Shown piece by piece: positions 34,632 through 43,489 of a DNA stretch of 64,000 bases. The notes below the pieces were generated by a model. That model was not told the origin of the DNA and ran no database searches. It saw only the letters and a program-made list of their open reading frames with translations. Both the position numbers and the translations under genes were made by a program. How positions within the stretch are numbered: the stretch's first letter is position 1; each line of letters begins with the position of its first letter. The DNA comes from Chryseobacterium sp. 3008163 (GTDB lineage Bacteria; Bacteroidota; Bacteroidia; Flavobacteriales; Weeksellaceae): the NCBI RefSeq assembly GCF_003669035.1, contig NZ_CP033070.1:682001-746000 (forward strand). The letters run 5' to 3'.

Positions 34632-37079
34632 TTAAAAATCTACAAATACATCTTTTTTAATGCTTTGATATGCAGTGATTTCATCAAATTCTTTCAGACT
34701 TAATAAAACCAGACTTTTAAATTTTTCATAGTTTTTCCCTCTTGGAAGCTTCAATAAAATCTGAAACTGATACAAATTATTCAATCTCGCAATCTGAGCT
34801 CGTTCCGGACCGAGAATACAATCTTCGGGAAGATATTTTCTTAAAATTGAACCTAAAAACTGAGACGCACGATTGACTTTATCATCTTTAATGTGTTTCA
34901 GCTCAATCATAATTAATTTGGTGAAAGGCGGATAATGAAACTTCTGTCTTTCTGTAAGAAAATATTTATAAATCTTTAAAACATTATTCATTTTAATCAA
35001 CTGAAAAACAGAATGATCCGGATTGTAAGTCTGAATTAAAATTTTCCCGTTTCCTGAAACCCTTCCCGCTCTACCAGAAACCTGAGTAATCAATTGATAA
35101 GCACGTTCTTCAGCTCTGAAATCCTGAACATACAACATAGAATCAGCTTTCGGAATGGCGACCAATTCGATATGATCAAAATCTAAACCTTTGGAAATCA
35201 TTTGAGTACCAACAATAATATCAGTTTCCCGATCTTCAATTTTCTCGTATAATTTTTCGTAGGCAAATTTTTTCCGCATCGAATCAACATCCATTCTGTC
35301 GACTTCATTTTCGGGGAATATCTTTGAAACTTCTTCATGAATCTGCTCTACTCCAACTCCTCTTTCATTCAGATTTTCAGAATGACATTTCGGGCAGGCT
35401 TTCGGTTTTGAAGCTCTCTGACCGCAATAATGACATTTCATTTCATTGGCTGCTTTATGATACGTCAGAACAACATCACAGTTTGAGCAGTAATTGACGT
35501 AGCCACAAGTTTCGCATTCTATAACACTTGCATAGCCACGGCGATTATGAAGAATGATGGTCTGATTTTTTTCGTCTAAAGTTTTTTTAATCTCATCAAT
35601 CAGCTGTAACGAAAAATTTCCGGAAACCTTTTTGGAATCCTGGGCTTCTTTGAAGTTAATCAGTTCAAATTCAGGCAATTTTACATTCCCGAATCTTTCA
35701 TTTAAAAATATATAGTGTAATTTTTCTTTTCTGGCTAAATAATAACTTTCCACAGAAGGCGTTGCCGAGCCCAAAATCACTCTTGCATCATAAAAACCTG
35801 CCAAAACCAAAGCGGCATCTTTCGCATTGAAAAAAGGCGAAACTTCTCTCGGTCTATAGGCAGAATCGTGCTCTTCATCCACAATAATCAACCCTAAATT
35901 CTGATAAGGCAGAAATAAAGCGTTTCTTGTCGCAATGAGAATTTTAATATCGTTATTTTTAATTCTTCTCCAAACCTCAACTTTTTCAAAATCAGTAAGT
36001 TTTTGGTGATAAAAACCTAATTGACGACCGTATTTTTTTTCTAAACGTTGTGTGATTTGTTTGGTTAAAGAAATTTCGGGTAGCAAAAACAAAACGTTTT
36101 TTCCTTCGTTGACACATTCTTCAATTTTTTCTAAATACAAATGCGTTTTTCCTGAAGAAGTGACACCATGAATCAGAACGTTTTTCTTTTCATCAAAAGC
36201 TTCATCAATTTCTGCCTTTGCTTCTTTTTGTGCCTCAGACAGTTCTTCTATTTCTTCAATTTCACCCTCGTAGCTTTCGATTCTATATTTTTGAAGATAA
36301 TATTCTTCAACCAAATTTTTATCTGCTAAAGCTTTGAAATGTGAACTCCCAAAATATCCATCCTCAAACAATTCCGATTTTTTAATGTGTAAATCGGGAT
36401 GTTCAGTTTGCTTTTCTATAATATTCAGGAAAAGTTCTTTCTGTTTTTTTGCTCTGTTAAGTTGCAAAAGAATTTCAGTCAGATTTTGATTTTTTAAAAC
36501 CTCATCTTTCACTTTTACGTACGCAACTTCTTTGGCTTTGTATTTTTCGGCAACTTTTTCATCAATTTCAATATATTGTAAATCTATCAGAGAATTGATG
36601 GTTTTAATGATCTCCTTTTTCGGAATAAATGCTTCAATATCTGTCAGATTAATCAGCTGACGAACTTCCAAAGCCTGAATGAGGTACATTTCGTTGACAT
36701 CAAGATTCTCAAACTCAATGACTGCATTGGGTTTAAGCTTTAAATACGTTTCGCTTTCCAGTTTCAGAGAAGAAGGAAAAGCGAACCGATAAATTTCACC
36801 GAGATTGCAGAGATAATAACTTGAAAGCCAATTCCAGAAGCTGATTTGCTCAGACGGAACAATCGGATATTCATCTAAAATGCTGATGACTTCTTTAGCG
36901 ACGAAATTTTCCGGTGCCTGATCATGAAGTTCAAAAACAATTCCGGTGTAGATTTTTTTCCCGCCAAACGGTACGAGTACACGCATTCCGTTTTCAATTT
37001 TGAAAGCGAGTTCTGCCGGAACTTTGTATGTAAAGGTTCCTTTTAAATTGAGCGGTAAAATTATCTGGGCGTACTGCAA
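34632..37079 (-). CDS. priA: Primosomal protein N' (replication restart helicase PriA)
   Basis: The 815-aa 3'-5' helicase reloads DnaB at stalled forks. An N-terminal DNA-binding domain is followed by Walker A HGVTSSGKT (304-312) and the DEAH-type box DEEH (400-403). Eight zinc-binding cysteines (520, 523, 529, 532, 547, 550, 560, 563) form the PriA-specific zinc module. Helicase motifs V and VI follow (GTQMISKGLDF, QVSGRAGR). Full length. The upstream 440-bp region is packed with repeats. Confidence 0.95.
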   Translation of the reverse strand: MQYAQIILPLNLKGTFTYKVPAELAFKIENGMRVLVPFGGKKIYTGIVFELHDQAPENFVAKEVISILDEYPIVPSEQISFWNWLSSYYLCNLGEIYRFAFPSSLKLESETYLKLKPNAVIEFENLDVNEMYLIQALEVRQLINLTDIEAFIPKKEIIKTINSLIDLQYIEIDEKVAEKYKAKEVAYVKVKDEVLKNQNLTEILLQLNRAKKQKELFLNIIEKQTEHPDLHIKKSELFEDGYFGSSHFKALADKNLVEEYYLQKYRIESYEGEIEEIEELSEAQKEAKAEIDEAFDEKKNVLIHGVTSSGKTHLYLEKIEECVNEGKNVLFLLPEISLTKQITQRLEKKYGRQLGFYHQKLTDFEKVEVWRRIKNNDIKILIATRNALFLPYQNLGLIIVDEEHDSAYRPREVSPFFNAKDAALVLAGFYDARVILGSATPSVESYYLARKEKLHYIFLNERFGNVKLPEFELINFKEAQDSKKVSGNFSLQLIDEIKKTLDEKNQTIILHNRRGYASVIECETCGYVNYCSNCDVVLTYHKAANEMKCHYCGQRASKPKACPKCHSENLNERGVGVEQIHEEVSKIFPENEVDRMDVDSMRKKFAYEKLYEKIEDRETDIIVGTQMISKGLDFDHIELVAIPKADSMLYVQDFRAEERAYQLITQVSGRAGRVSGNGKILIQTYNPDHSVFQLIKMNNVLKIYKYFLTERQKFHYPPFTKLIMIELKHIKDDKVNRASQFLGSILRKYLPEDCILGPERAQIARLNNLYQFQILLKLPRGKNYEKFKSLVLLSLKEFDEITAYQSIKKDVFVDF

Positions 37080-37148
37080 GGGAAAAATTAAAATGTAAAA
37101 TTAATTGTTTCTAAACAGAATTGCAATTTTTTAGTGAAGCTAAATTTT

Positions 37149-37226
37149 TAAACGCAAAGCACGCTAAGTTTTTATTGATTGTATTGAGAATATTTTTAGT
37201 TTGATAAGGCGTTTCACTTAGCAAAA
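37149..37226. repeat. AACGCAAAG-type interspersed repeat
   Basis: The stretch starts AACGCAAAGCACGCTAAG and ends GGCGTTTCACTTAGC, with GCTAAG and CTTAGC inverted to each other. The ending recurs as GGCGTTTCACTCAGC at about 48736-48752 between scoB and scoA. The AACGCAAAG start recurs at 41999-42232. Confidence 0.55.
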
Positions 37227-37251
37227 TCAATCTCAACTTTTCAAATCAAAA

Positions 37252-37332
37252 CAAGTTTGTCATTCCGGAGGAATCTCGATATAGATATTTAAAATCCAAT
37301 TTTGCTTAGATTCCTCCGGAATGACAAACTTG
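37252..37332. repeat. Perfect 25-bp inverted repeat, GTCATTCCGGAGGAATCT type
   Basis: The left arm 37252-37276 (containing GTCATTCCGGAGGAATCT) is the exact complement of the right arm 37308-37332, with a 31-bp AT-rich loop. The arm is related to that of the element at 1337-1417. No open reading frame lies inside. Such a stable stem may act as a bidirectional terminator or a REP-like element. Confidence 0.85.
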
Positions 37333-37412
37333 ACGCTGATTAGTCTGAATATTTGAAATAAATGACAAACGTTATAGTTATTACAAAATTTGAAAATAAT
37401 GACAAAACTCCC

Positions 37413-37519
37413 AGCCCCGATTGAACGGCATGTTTGAGCTCTTTCCGAGAGATTCGGCGGCGGCAAAGCCGTCGCCGAATCTCTCGGAAAAGCGAGTAGT
37501 GAAAGCGGGATTAAGCTCC
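37413..37519. repeat. AGCCCCGATTG...AAAGCGGGA element with GC-rich hairpin
   Basis: The 107-bp element begins AGCCCCGATTGAACGG and ends GAAAGCGGGATTAAGCTCC. Its centre is a hairpin: 23-bp arms 37442-37464 and 37468-37490 (one mismatch) around AAA, containing CCGAGAGATTCGGCG. It is far more GC-rich than its surroundings. The same ends with another centre occur at 53111-53175 in reverse orientation. It ends 4 bp from the stop of the AEC transporter gene. Confidence 0.75.
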
Positions 37520-37522
37520 ATT

Positions 37523-38431
37523 TTAAAAAATAAATTCAATAATCTGATACCAAACCGCCGTTGTGAAAAAACCGAGAATAATGCTGAACCCGATGGTGAG
37601 ATTGGTGAGCTTGGTGTTGAGCCTGAACTGTTCGGCAATAATGCTGGAAGTCACAACCGTCGGCATTGCGGATTCAAAAATGGTGATTTTGGCAATATTT
37701 CCCGTTATTTCGAACAAAAATACCAATCCAAGACTGATTGTAGGAGCCAGAATTAACTTGTAAAACATCGACGCTGACATCTGAGGAATCAATTTTTTCC
37801 AGCCGTTGAATTTTAATTGTAATCCGACAGAAAATAGGGCGAGCGGACTTAAAGTTGCTGCCAATTTATCGAAAAGCGGTTCTGCAAAAGTGAAATCGAT
37901 AAATGGCGACAAAACCAATGCAGCAATACAGCCTACGAGCGGTGGAAAGGTGATTAATCTTTTAAAAATAAATTTCGCACTCACTTCGCCTGATTTTCCG
38001 CCGCCTCTTATTGCCGTAATAATTCCTAAAGTGGAAAGCGAAAAAAACATCGTCTGATCACAGATAATCGCAATACTTAAAAGACTTTCACCGTAAAATG
38101 CACTAATTAATGGAAAACCAATGAAAGATGTATTGCTGTAACCGCTGACTAATTCTAATGTGCTTCGTGATCTTTCGGAATATCCTTTCGTTTTACAATA
38201 AATCTTCATAAAGACGAAAGCAAAAACGGCAGTCAGAAATGTTGCGGCAATGGGAAAAAGCATTTCCAAAGACCACTGAACTTTCGGCAAATATTTGAAA
38301 GAAACTGCAGGTAATGCGAGATAGAGAATCCAGGTATTGATACCTTTGTGTGCATCGGGATGGATGGATTTTGTTTCTTTGAGGATCATTCCCGCAAGAA
38401 TGCAAACGCCAATTAAAACAAAATTTACCAT
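37523..38431 (-). CDS. AEC family transporter (auxin efflux carrier type)
   Basis: The 302-aa membrane protein has about ten hydrophobic helices and AEC family traits: a first half with INTWILYLALPAVSFKYLPK and SNTSFIGFPLISAFYGE, and a second half with LSPLALFSVGLQL and ESAMPTVVTSSIIAEQF. Bacterial relatives carry malate, malonate or other carboxylates. The specificity here is unknown. It is transcribed toward priA, with the repeat element just after its stop. Confidence 0.88.
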   Translation of the reverse strand: MVNFVLIGVCILAGMILKETKSIHPDAHKGINTWILYLALPAVSFKYLPKVQWSLEMLFPIAATFLTAVFAFVFMKIYCKTKGYSERSRSTLELVSGYSNTSFIGFPLISAFYGESLLSIAIICDQTMFFSLSTLGIITAIRGGGKSGEVSAKFIFKRLITFPPLVGCIAALVLSPFIDFTFAEPLFDKLAATLSPLALFSVGLQLKFNGWKKLIPQMSASMFYKLILAPTISLGLVFLFEITGNIAKITIFESAMPTVVTSSIIAEQFRLNTKLTNLTIGFSIILGFFTTAVWYQIIEFIF

Positions 38432-38487
38432 GATTCTTTAAAATATGTACAAATTTATGACTGAATGTTAAGAATTTTGCCTTTTTT

Positions 38488-39081
38488 TCATGATTTTTTT
38501 TCTGAAATAAAAATTGTCAATTTCATTATCAATACAATCAAAATTATTATTCCCATAGTTGGAAGACTAAGAAATTTTAAAAGAAAATTCTGCTCAACAA
38601 TTTTTTCTTTTGTTTCTGATAATTTCCAAATTGAAGGATACAATCTACCAACATCTTCAAATTTTTGTTTTTTTGAAGTAAGAAAAATTTTGTTTACATC
38701 TCGGAGTTTTTCGTCCTTATTAGCATTATATATTACTGAAACCTTATCACGATTATAATATGGAAATAATATAAGATTTTTATCAATCTGAGATTTAATA
38801 ATAATATTATTTTTACCATCAATACTCATTCTGAAAGTTTTTCCACCAGCATTTTCCACCCTAATTGATTCAACAAAATTTCCTTTTTTATCATATTTTT
38901 GAATGATTGAATAAAAACTATCTCCGATATAAATATTTTCGTTACTATCAACAACAAATCCTGCAAAATCACTGATTGGCAATTCTATTTTAATTTTAAA
39001 ATCAAACCAGATGAAAAATATTCCCGATGCAAGAACTCCGAAAAATATAAAAAATAAAAAATTAGAAATTTTCTTTAGCAT
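38488..39081 (-). CDS. Hypothetical membrane protein with NHL-like extracytoplasmic part
   Basis: The 197-aa protein has a hydrophobic helix near each end (FLFFIFFGVLASGIFFIWF and LPTMGIIILIVLIMKLTIFI). The part between contains AGFVVDSNENIYIGDSFYSIIQKYDKKGNFVESI and FRMSIDGKNNIIIKS, which look like one or two NHL/6-bladed-propeller strands. I do not recognise a full family. It follows the beta-mannosidase gene by 15 bp and may be the last gene of that operon. Confidence 0.6.
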   Translation of the reverse strand: MLKKISNFLFFIFFGVLASGIFFIWFDFKIKIELPISDFAGFVVDSNENIYIGDSFYSIIQKYDKKGNFVESIRVENAGGKTFRMSIDGKNNIIIKSQIDKNLILFPYYNRDKVSVIYNANKDEKLRDVNKIFLTSKKQKFEDVGRLYPSIWKLSETKEKIVEQNFLLKFLSLPTMGIIILIVLIMKLTIFISEKKS

Positions 39082-39096
39082 TTTACTATTCTATAA

Positions 39097-41583
39097 TTAT
39101 TCATTCACCATATTCCACAAACTCATCACCTCAACTTTTTCTAAAGGTTTTGAAAGGTAGATTTTCTTCGAAGTTTTTGGAAGCAAATCAAAAAAGTTGT
39201 CGCTAAAATGGGTGTCACCCATTAAATAAACATCTTTCGCTAGAACATCGGTGGAAATTTCGATTTCTATTGGTGAGATTTTCTTGATTGTAATGTTGGG
39301 TCTTGTAAGTTTTAAATCTTTTGGTTTTGCGAAGAAATGAAGATTTTCTGCAATGATTTTTTTATTGATATCTTTTAAAATCAATTTTAAAAATACTTCA
39401 TTTTTATTGGAATATTTAATTAAATTTTTAATTTCTATATGATCAATCTTTGCAATTCCATCCAATGTTTTCCCATTCTGAACCGTAGTTAAATCATTTA
39501 GAATTTTTCCGTTAAAATCAACAACCTGAATTTCTACTTTTATATCTTCAAACTTTTTTAATTCATCATTAATGGCATAAAAGTTCAAAAAACCGTCCAT
39601 TTCTTCCGTTAAAATTACTTGGTTTTCAAAACTTCTTTTCACCTGATAATGCAAAGCCTTCCAATTACCCAGATAATCAATCGACGACCACGAAATTACT
39701 GGCCAGCAATCATTAAGCTGCCAATACAAAGTTCCCATGTTGTACGGTTTTGCACGGCGGTGCGCCTCAATGGCAATCTGCATTCCACGAGCCTGAAGCA
39801 GTTGAGAAACGTAATTGTATTTCACAAAATCTTTCGGAACCACGTAGTCACGCTTCATATACTCATTAATGATATGAAAACCTCGGGCGTTCTTTTCATG
39901 CGCTTTGATGACCGGATTTTCTAAACCTAAATCCGGATTTCCCGAAAACATTGATTTCACAGTTTCTAAACTTGGCATTCCCTGAAAACCATATTCTGAT
40001 GCAAATCTTGGAACTTTTTCGTTATAAATTTCAAACGGAAATTCGCCCCACCAAACGCCCCAATAATGAGAATCGCCTTCAGTTAAACTTTCTTTGTGAC
40101 CCCATCCGATCGAAGGCGAACTTGGCCAGTAAGTATTTTTTTCTGGGGTTACATTTTCTTTCAAAGCATTCGGAATGACCTCGTGGAAAACCTTTTTATA
40201 ATCTTTCCAGACCTGCAGAGAATCTTCTTTTGAATATTTGAATTGTTTCTGATATCCCCAATTTACAATCGCCTCATCGATTTCGTTATTTCCACACCAC
40301 AACGCAATCGACGGATGATTTTGAAGTCTGTTGACCTGACCTTTGACTTCTTCTTTTACGTTATTTAAAAAATCTTCGTCTGACGGATAAAAACTTCCGG
40401 CAAACATAAAATCCTGCCACACGAGAATTCCGTTTTCGTCGCAGGCTTTGTAAAATTCTTCATCTTCGTAAATTCCGCCACCCCAAACCCGAATCATGTT
40501 CATGTTGGCATCTTTGCAGTCTTTGATGAGTTTTTTGTATTTTTCTTTGGTAATTCTTGGCGTAAAACTGTCAGACGGAATCCAGTTTGTTCCTCTTGCA
40601 TACATCGGATTTCCATTGACTTTAAAATAGAAAATTTTTCCTTTTTCGTCTTTTTCCTGAATTAATTCGATGGTTCTGAGACCAATTGTTTCATCTTTTT
40701 TATCAATAATTTGAGCATCCTTTTTCAGTGAAAATTTTAATACATAAGTCATTGCTTTTCCCCATCCGTTCGGTTGCCAAAAATGTGGATTTTCAATTTT
40801 AAATGGAACTGAAATCTTATTTAAACCTTTTTTCAGAACAATATCATAATTTGTTTTATCTGTTGTAAAACTATATTTGCCATCTTTCTCTGCAAAAATT
40901 TCTGCGTGAATAATTAAATCAGCTTTTTGCTTTGTTAAAGATTTCTGCTCTATTTTTACATTCTCAAATTTCGCATGATTCCAAAAATTCAGTTTGACAT
41001 CTTTCCAGATTCCGGCAGTAACCAATCTTGGGCCCCAATCCCAACCAAACTGATATTGCGCTTTTCTGACAAAACTTCGTGGCGTTTCCGGCATTGTGAA
41101 CGGAACTTTTCTGGCTAAATCTTTTCCAACATTGACTGAAGATTTAAATTTAATCTGCAACGTATTATTTCCAACTTTCAAATTATTTTTCACCGGAATT
41201 TTCCATGTTCTGAACATGTTGTCTGTTTTCTTCAGCAGTTTTCCGTTTAAAAAAATTTCAGAAAAAGTATCCAATCCATGAAAAACCAAATCCGCATTTT
41301 GATTTTCTAATTCTTTATAAGAAACTTTAAAAACCATCTGATAATCCCAGTCTTCATTCTCAACCCACTGCACTTTTTTCTCGTTTTCATCTTTGTAAGG
41401 ATCAGGAATAAGTTGATGATTCATCAAATCCAAATGAACCGTCCCCGGCACGGTGGCCGTGAGCCATTTTTGTTCTTTTACATTTTTGAACTGCCATTTT
41501 TCTAACGAAAGATCTCGCTCTGAAAATTGGGCGTTAATGAATATTTGAATGAAAAATATAGAAAAAAGTATAGTTTTGTTCAT
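39097..41583 (-). CDS. Secreted GH2 beta-mannosidase
   Basis: The 828-aa glycoside hydrolase has a signal peptide (ends FINAQ), a jelly-roll N-terminal domain (ATVPGTVHLDLMNHQLIPDP, FDWGPRL-like WDWGPRLVTAGIWKDV) and a TIM barrel. The acid/base is Glu434 in WCGNNEID, and the nucleophile is Glu530 in FASEYGFQGMP, as in beta-mannosidases. It removes non-reducing beta-mannose, for example from Man-beta-1,4-GlcNAc left after N-glycan trimming. It starts immediately after the GxxExxY stop. The GH20 and glycosylasparaginase genes upstream on the same strand fit N-glycan breakdown. Confidence 0.93.
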   Translation of the reverse strand: MNKTILFSIFFIQIFINAQFSERDLSLEKWQFKNVKEQKWLTATVPGTVHLDLMNHQLIPDPYKDENEKKVQWVENEDWDYQMVFKVSYKELENQNADLVFHGLDTFSEIFLNGKLLKKTDNMFRTWKIPVKNNLKVGNNTLQIKFKSSVNVGKDLARKVPFTMPETPRSFVRKAQYQFGWDWGPRLVTAGIWKDVKLNFWNHAKFENVKIEQKSLTKQKADLIIHAEIFAEKDGKYSFTTDKTNYDIVLKKGLNKISVPFKIENPHFWQPNGWGKAMTYVLKFSLKKDAQIIDKKDETIGLRTIELIQEKDEKGKIFYFKVNGNPMYARGTNWIPSDSFTPRITKEKYKKLIKDCKDANMNMIRVWGGGIYEDEEFYKACDENGILVWQDFMFAGSFYPSDEDFLNNVKEEVKGQVNRLQNHPSIALWCGNNEIDEAIVNWGYQKQFKYSKEDSLQVWKDYKKVFHEVIPNALKENVTPEKNTYWPSSPSIGWGHKESLTEGDSHYWGVWWGEFPFEIYNEKVPRFASEYGFQGMPSLETVKSMFSGNPDLGLENPVIKAHEKNARGFHIINEYMKRDYVVPKDFVKYNYVSQLLQARGMQIAIEAHRRAKPYNMGTLYWQLNDCWPVISWSSIDYLGNWKALHYQVKRSFENQVILTEEMDGFLNFYAINDELKKFEDIKVEIQVVDFNGKILNDLTTVQNGKTLDGIAKIDHIEIKNLIKYSNKNEVFLKLILKDINKKIIAENLHFFAKPKDLKLTRPNITIKKISPIEIEISTDVLAKDVYLMGDTHFSDNFFDLLPKTSKKIYLSKPLEKVEVMSLWNMVNE

Positions 41584-41961
41584 TTACAGTTTATTTACAA
41601 TTCTATGGATTCCGTCCTTGATTAAAGGTGTATTAAAGTTAATGAGAAGTCCGAGTTTTATGTTTGTTAATTTTAAATAAGTCAAAATCTGCGAATAGGA
41701 AATGGGATTAATTTCTAATACAGATTTAACTTCTATAATCACCTTATCTTCTACAATCAAATCAACTCTGTAAGCATTGTCGATTACCTCACTTTTATAT
41801 TTTAGGGAAAGTACCACCTGACTTTTGACCTCAAAACCAAGTTCTCTTAACTCGTAAGCTAAAGCAACTTCATAAGCGCTTTCAAGCAAACCAACTCCCA
41901 AAGTTTTATGCACTTCCAGTGCAGCACCAATAATTTTATAGGATAATTCGTTTTCTGTCAT
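41584..41961 (-). CDS. GxxExxY protein (PD-(D/E)XK superfamily)
   Basis: The 125-aa protein carries the name motif GLLESAY (residues 24-30), followed by DLIVEDKVIIEVKS, which has the D-(E)xK arrangement of PD-(D/E)XK nucleases. GxxExxY proteins are abundant in Bacteroidota and related genomes; their role is not established. The stop touches the beta-mannosidase ATG. It is flanked upstream by the inverted repeat pair at 41999-42232. Confidence 0.85.
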   Translation of the reverse strand: MTENELSYKIIGAALEVHKTLGVGLLESAYEVALAYELRELGFEVKSQVVLSLKYKSEVIDNAYRVDLIVEDKVIIEVKSVLEINPISYSQILTYLKLTNIKLGLLINFNTPLIKDGIHRIVNKL

Positions 41962-41998
41962 TTGTGTTTGTGTTTGTTTAACTTTTATCTTGTACTTT

Positions 41999-42232
41999 AT
42001 TAACGCAAAGATTATTTTTCTTTATGAAGATTTAAGAAGCAAAGAGTAGCAACCAAGTTGCTTAAGCTTGAAAATATATGTGCTCTATAAAACTTTCATA
42101 GATTAATTCTTTTCTTAAATTCAAAAATTATTTTTAACCGTAAATTTATTCTCAAGCTTAGACGGCTTGTCCGTCATTCTTTGCTTCTTAAATCAGGAGG
42201 ATTAAAAAATAAAACTTTGCGTTAAAAAATTT
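41999..42232. repeat. Two inverted copies of a ~75-bp element with variable hairpin core
   Basis: The left copy runs TTAACGCAAAG, then GATTTAAGAAGCAAAG, a small hairpin AGCAAC-CAA-GTTGCT, then TAAGCTTGA (about 41999-42072). The right copy, in opposite orientation (about 42152-42232), has CAAGCTTA, a different hairpin GACGG-CTTGT-CCGTC, then CTTTGCTTCTTAAATC and CTTTGCGTTAA. Conserved flanks with unlike but base-paired cores suggest a selected RNA or DNA structure. It fills the gap between cutC and the GxxExxY gene. Confidence 0.7.
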
Positions 42233-42256
42233 CATTTAATATCTCTCAATAAAATT

Positions 42257-42919
42257 TCACAAATTAACCTTCAATTTTTTAATCTCTTCAGCATTCGCAA
42301 ATGACTCATAAGACAACACTGCCGAAGAATGAAAATATTTCCCACCCGTCACATTTTTCAACTCTGAAATATTATTCGAACGGACTCCGCCACCTATTAA
42401 GATTTTAATATCATCGCCACAATTTTCAATAAGTTTTTTTAAATTTCCCTTTCCTTCCATCGCAGAATTTTCTCCACCGGAAGTGAGAATTTCTTTAAAG
42501 CCCAATTCAATCAGTTTTTCTGCAGATTCAAAAATATTTTTGGTTCGGTCGATGGCTCTGTGAAAAATGCATGGTTTTCCGTTGGCCAAATCAACCAACA
42601 ACCTGTTTTTTTCAACATCAATTTCCTGATTTTCATCTAAAATTCCGAAAACAAAACCATCTGCATTTGCCTTTGAAAATTCAATGATACTTTCCTGCAT
42701 CTGATTAAATTCTGAATCTGAATACAAAAAACCGCCTCCAATTGGACGGATCATCACATGAATCGGTTTGGAATATTTTTCTTTTAAATATCTCAATTCT
42801 TCAAGGTCGGGTGTAATTCCTCCTGAATTGATGTCTGCGCAAAATTCAATACGGTCGGCAACGGAATTCAATGCAATTTCAGCGGAAGTGATATCAAATG
42901 TGGCAATTTCTAGGAACAT
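42257..42919 (-). CDS. cutC: Copper homeostasis protein CutC
   Basis: The 220-aa TIM-barrel protein has CutC signatures: EIATFDITSAEIALNSVADRIEFCADINSGGITPD at the start, IHVMIRPIGGGFLYSD, FGILDENQEID, FHRAIDRT and ILTSGGENSAMEG. CutC has been linked to copper tolerance, although its direct chemistry is uncertain. It sits inside a run of minus-strand glycoprotein-degradation genes and could have a different substrate in this setting. Confidence 0.9.
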   Translation of the reverse strand: MFLEIATFDITSAEIALNSVADRIEFCADINSGGITPDLEELRYLKEKYSKPIHVMIRPIGGGFLYSDSEFNQMQESIIEFSKANADGFVFGILDENQEIDVEKNRLLVDLANGKPCIFHRAIDRTKNIFESAEKLIELGFKEILTSGGENSAMEGKGNLKKLIENCGDDIKILIGGGVRSNNISELKNVTGGKYFHSSAVLSYESFANAEEIKKLKVNL

Positions 42920-42943
42920 TTTTTTTGCTAATTTTAATTATAT

Positions 42944-43482
42944 TTAGTCTGATTCTATTACTCCATCAATCAAGAATCTATCATTTTCTTTTATCACTTT
43001 TATTTTTCTAAAGTATTCTGCCTTAAAACCATCATCAGCCAAAACCACATTAAACGTATAAACATTATTTATGGCAGTAATCACTTCACATTTTCTAACT
43101 TCAACATTAATCCAATCTTGAGCAGAAATTAAAAACCCTGTATTTATTCCTGCAAAATTTGTGTCAAATTTGTCTCCCCATTTTTGTTGAAATTCTTTTA
43201 AAGTAAGACTTCCATCAACATCTAAATCAACATTCGTGGCATCGGTTTTAAACTCATAATAATCTTTGGTTGTAATGTCTTTCATTATTTTTGATGTTCA
43301 GAAATATCTGCTTTAAAATAACTAACAATACTATTTTCCAACCATTTCTTTGCTTCTGCAGCTCCTTTAGAATTATCTGCAACTACATCATTTATTGTAG
43401 GATTATGTAGATCGATCTCATTTTTCACAGCATCTTTACAGCTGACAATTAAAAATAAAGAAGCAATAATTACTTTTTTCAT
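42944..43482 (-). pseudogene. Hypothetical lipoprotein gene split by a one-base frameshift
   Basis: Two frames meet at TAATG: 43285-43482 (65 aa, lipoprotein signal with Cys15 in LIVSC) and 42944-43285 (113 aa, no signal). Adding one A to the run at 43288-43292 gives a continuous lipoprotein of about 179 aa, joining SEHQK to IMKDITTKDYYEFKTDATNVD. The second half looks like an EF-hand-like or NTF2-like lipoprotein domain (DLDVDGSLTLKEFQQKW). I read this as one broken gene rather than two coupled genes. It lies 7 bp after the glycosylasparaginase gene. Confidence 0.65.
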
Positions 43483-43489
43483 CTTGTGA

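Noticed and set aside
37421..37756. Plus-strand ORF through the GC-rich hairpin and the end of the AEC gene
   Set aside because: It is a shadow of the AEC gene and an inverted repeat; no protein features.
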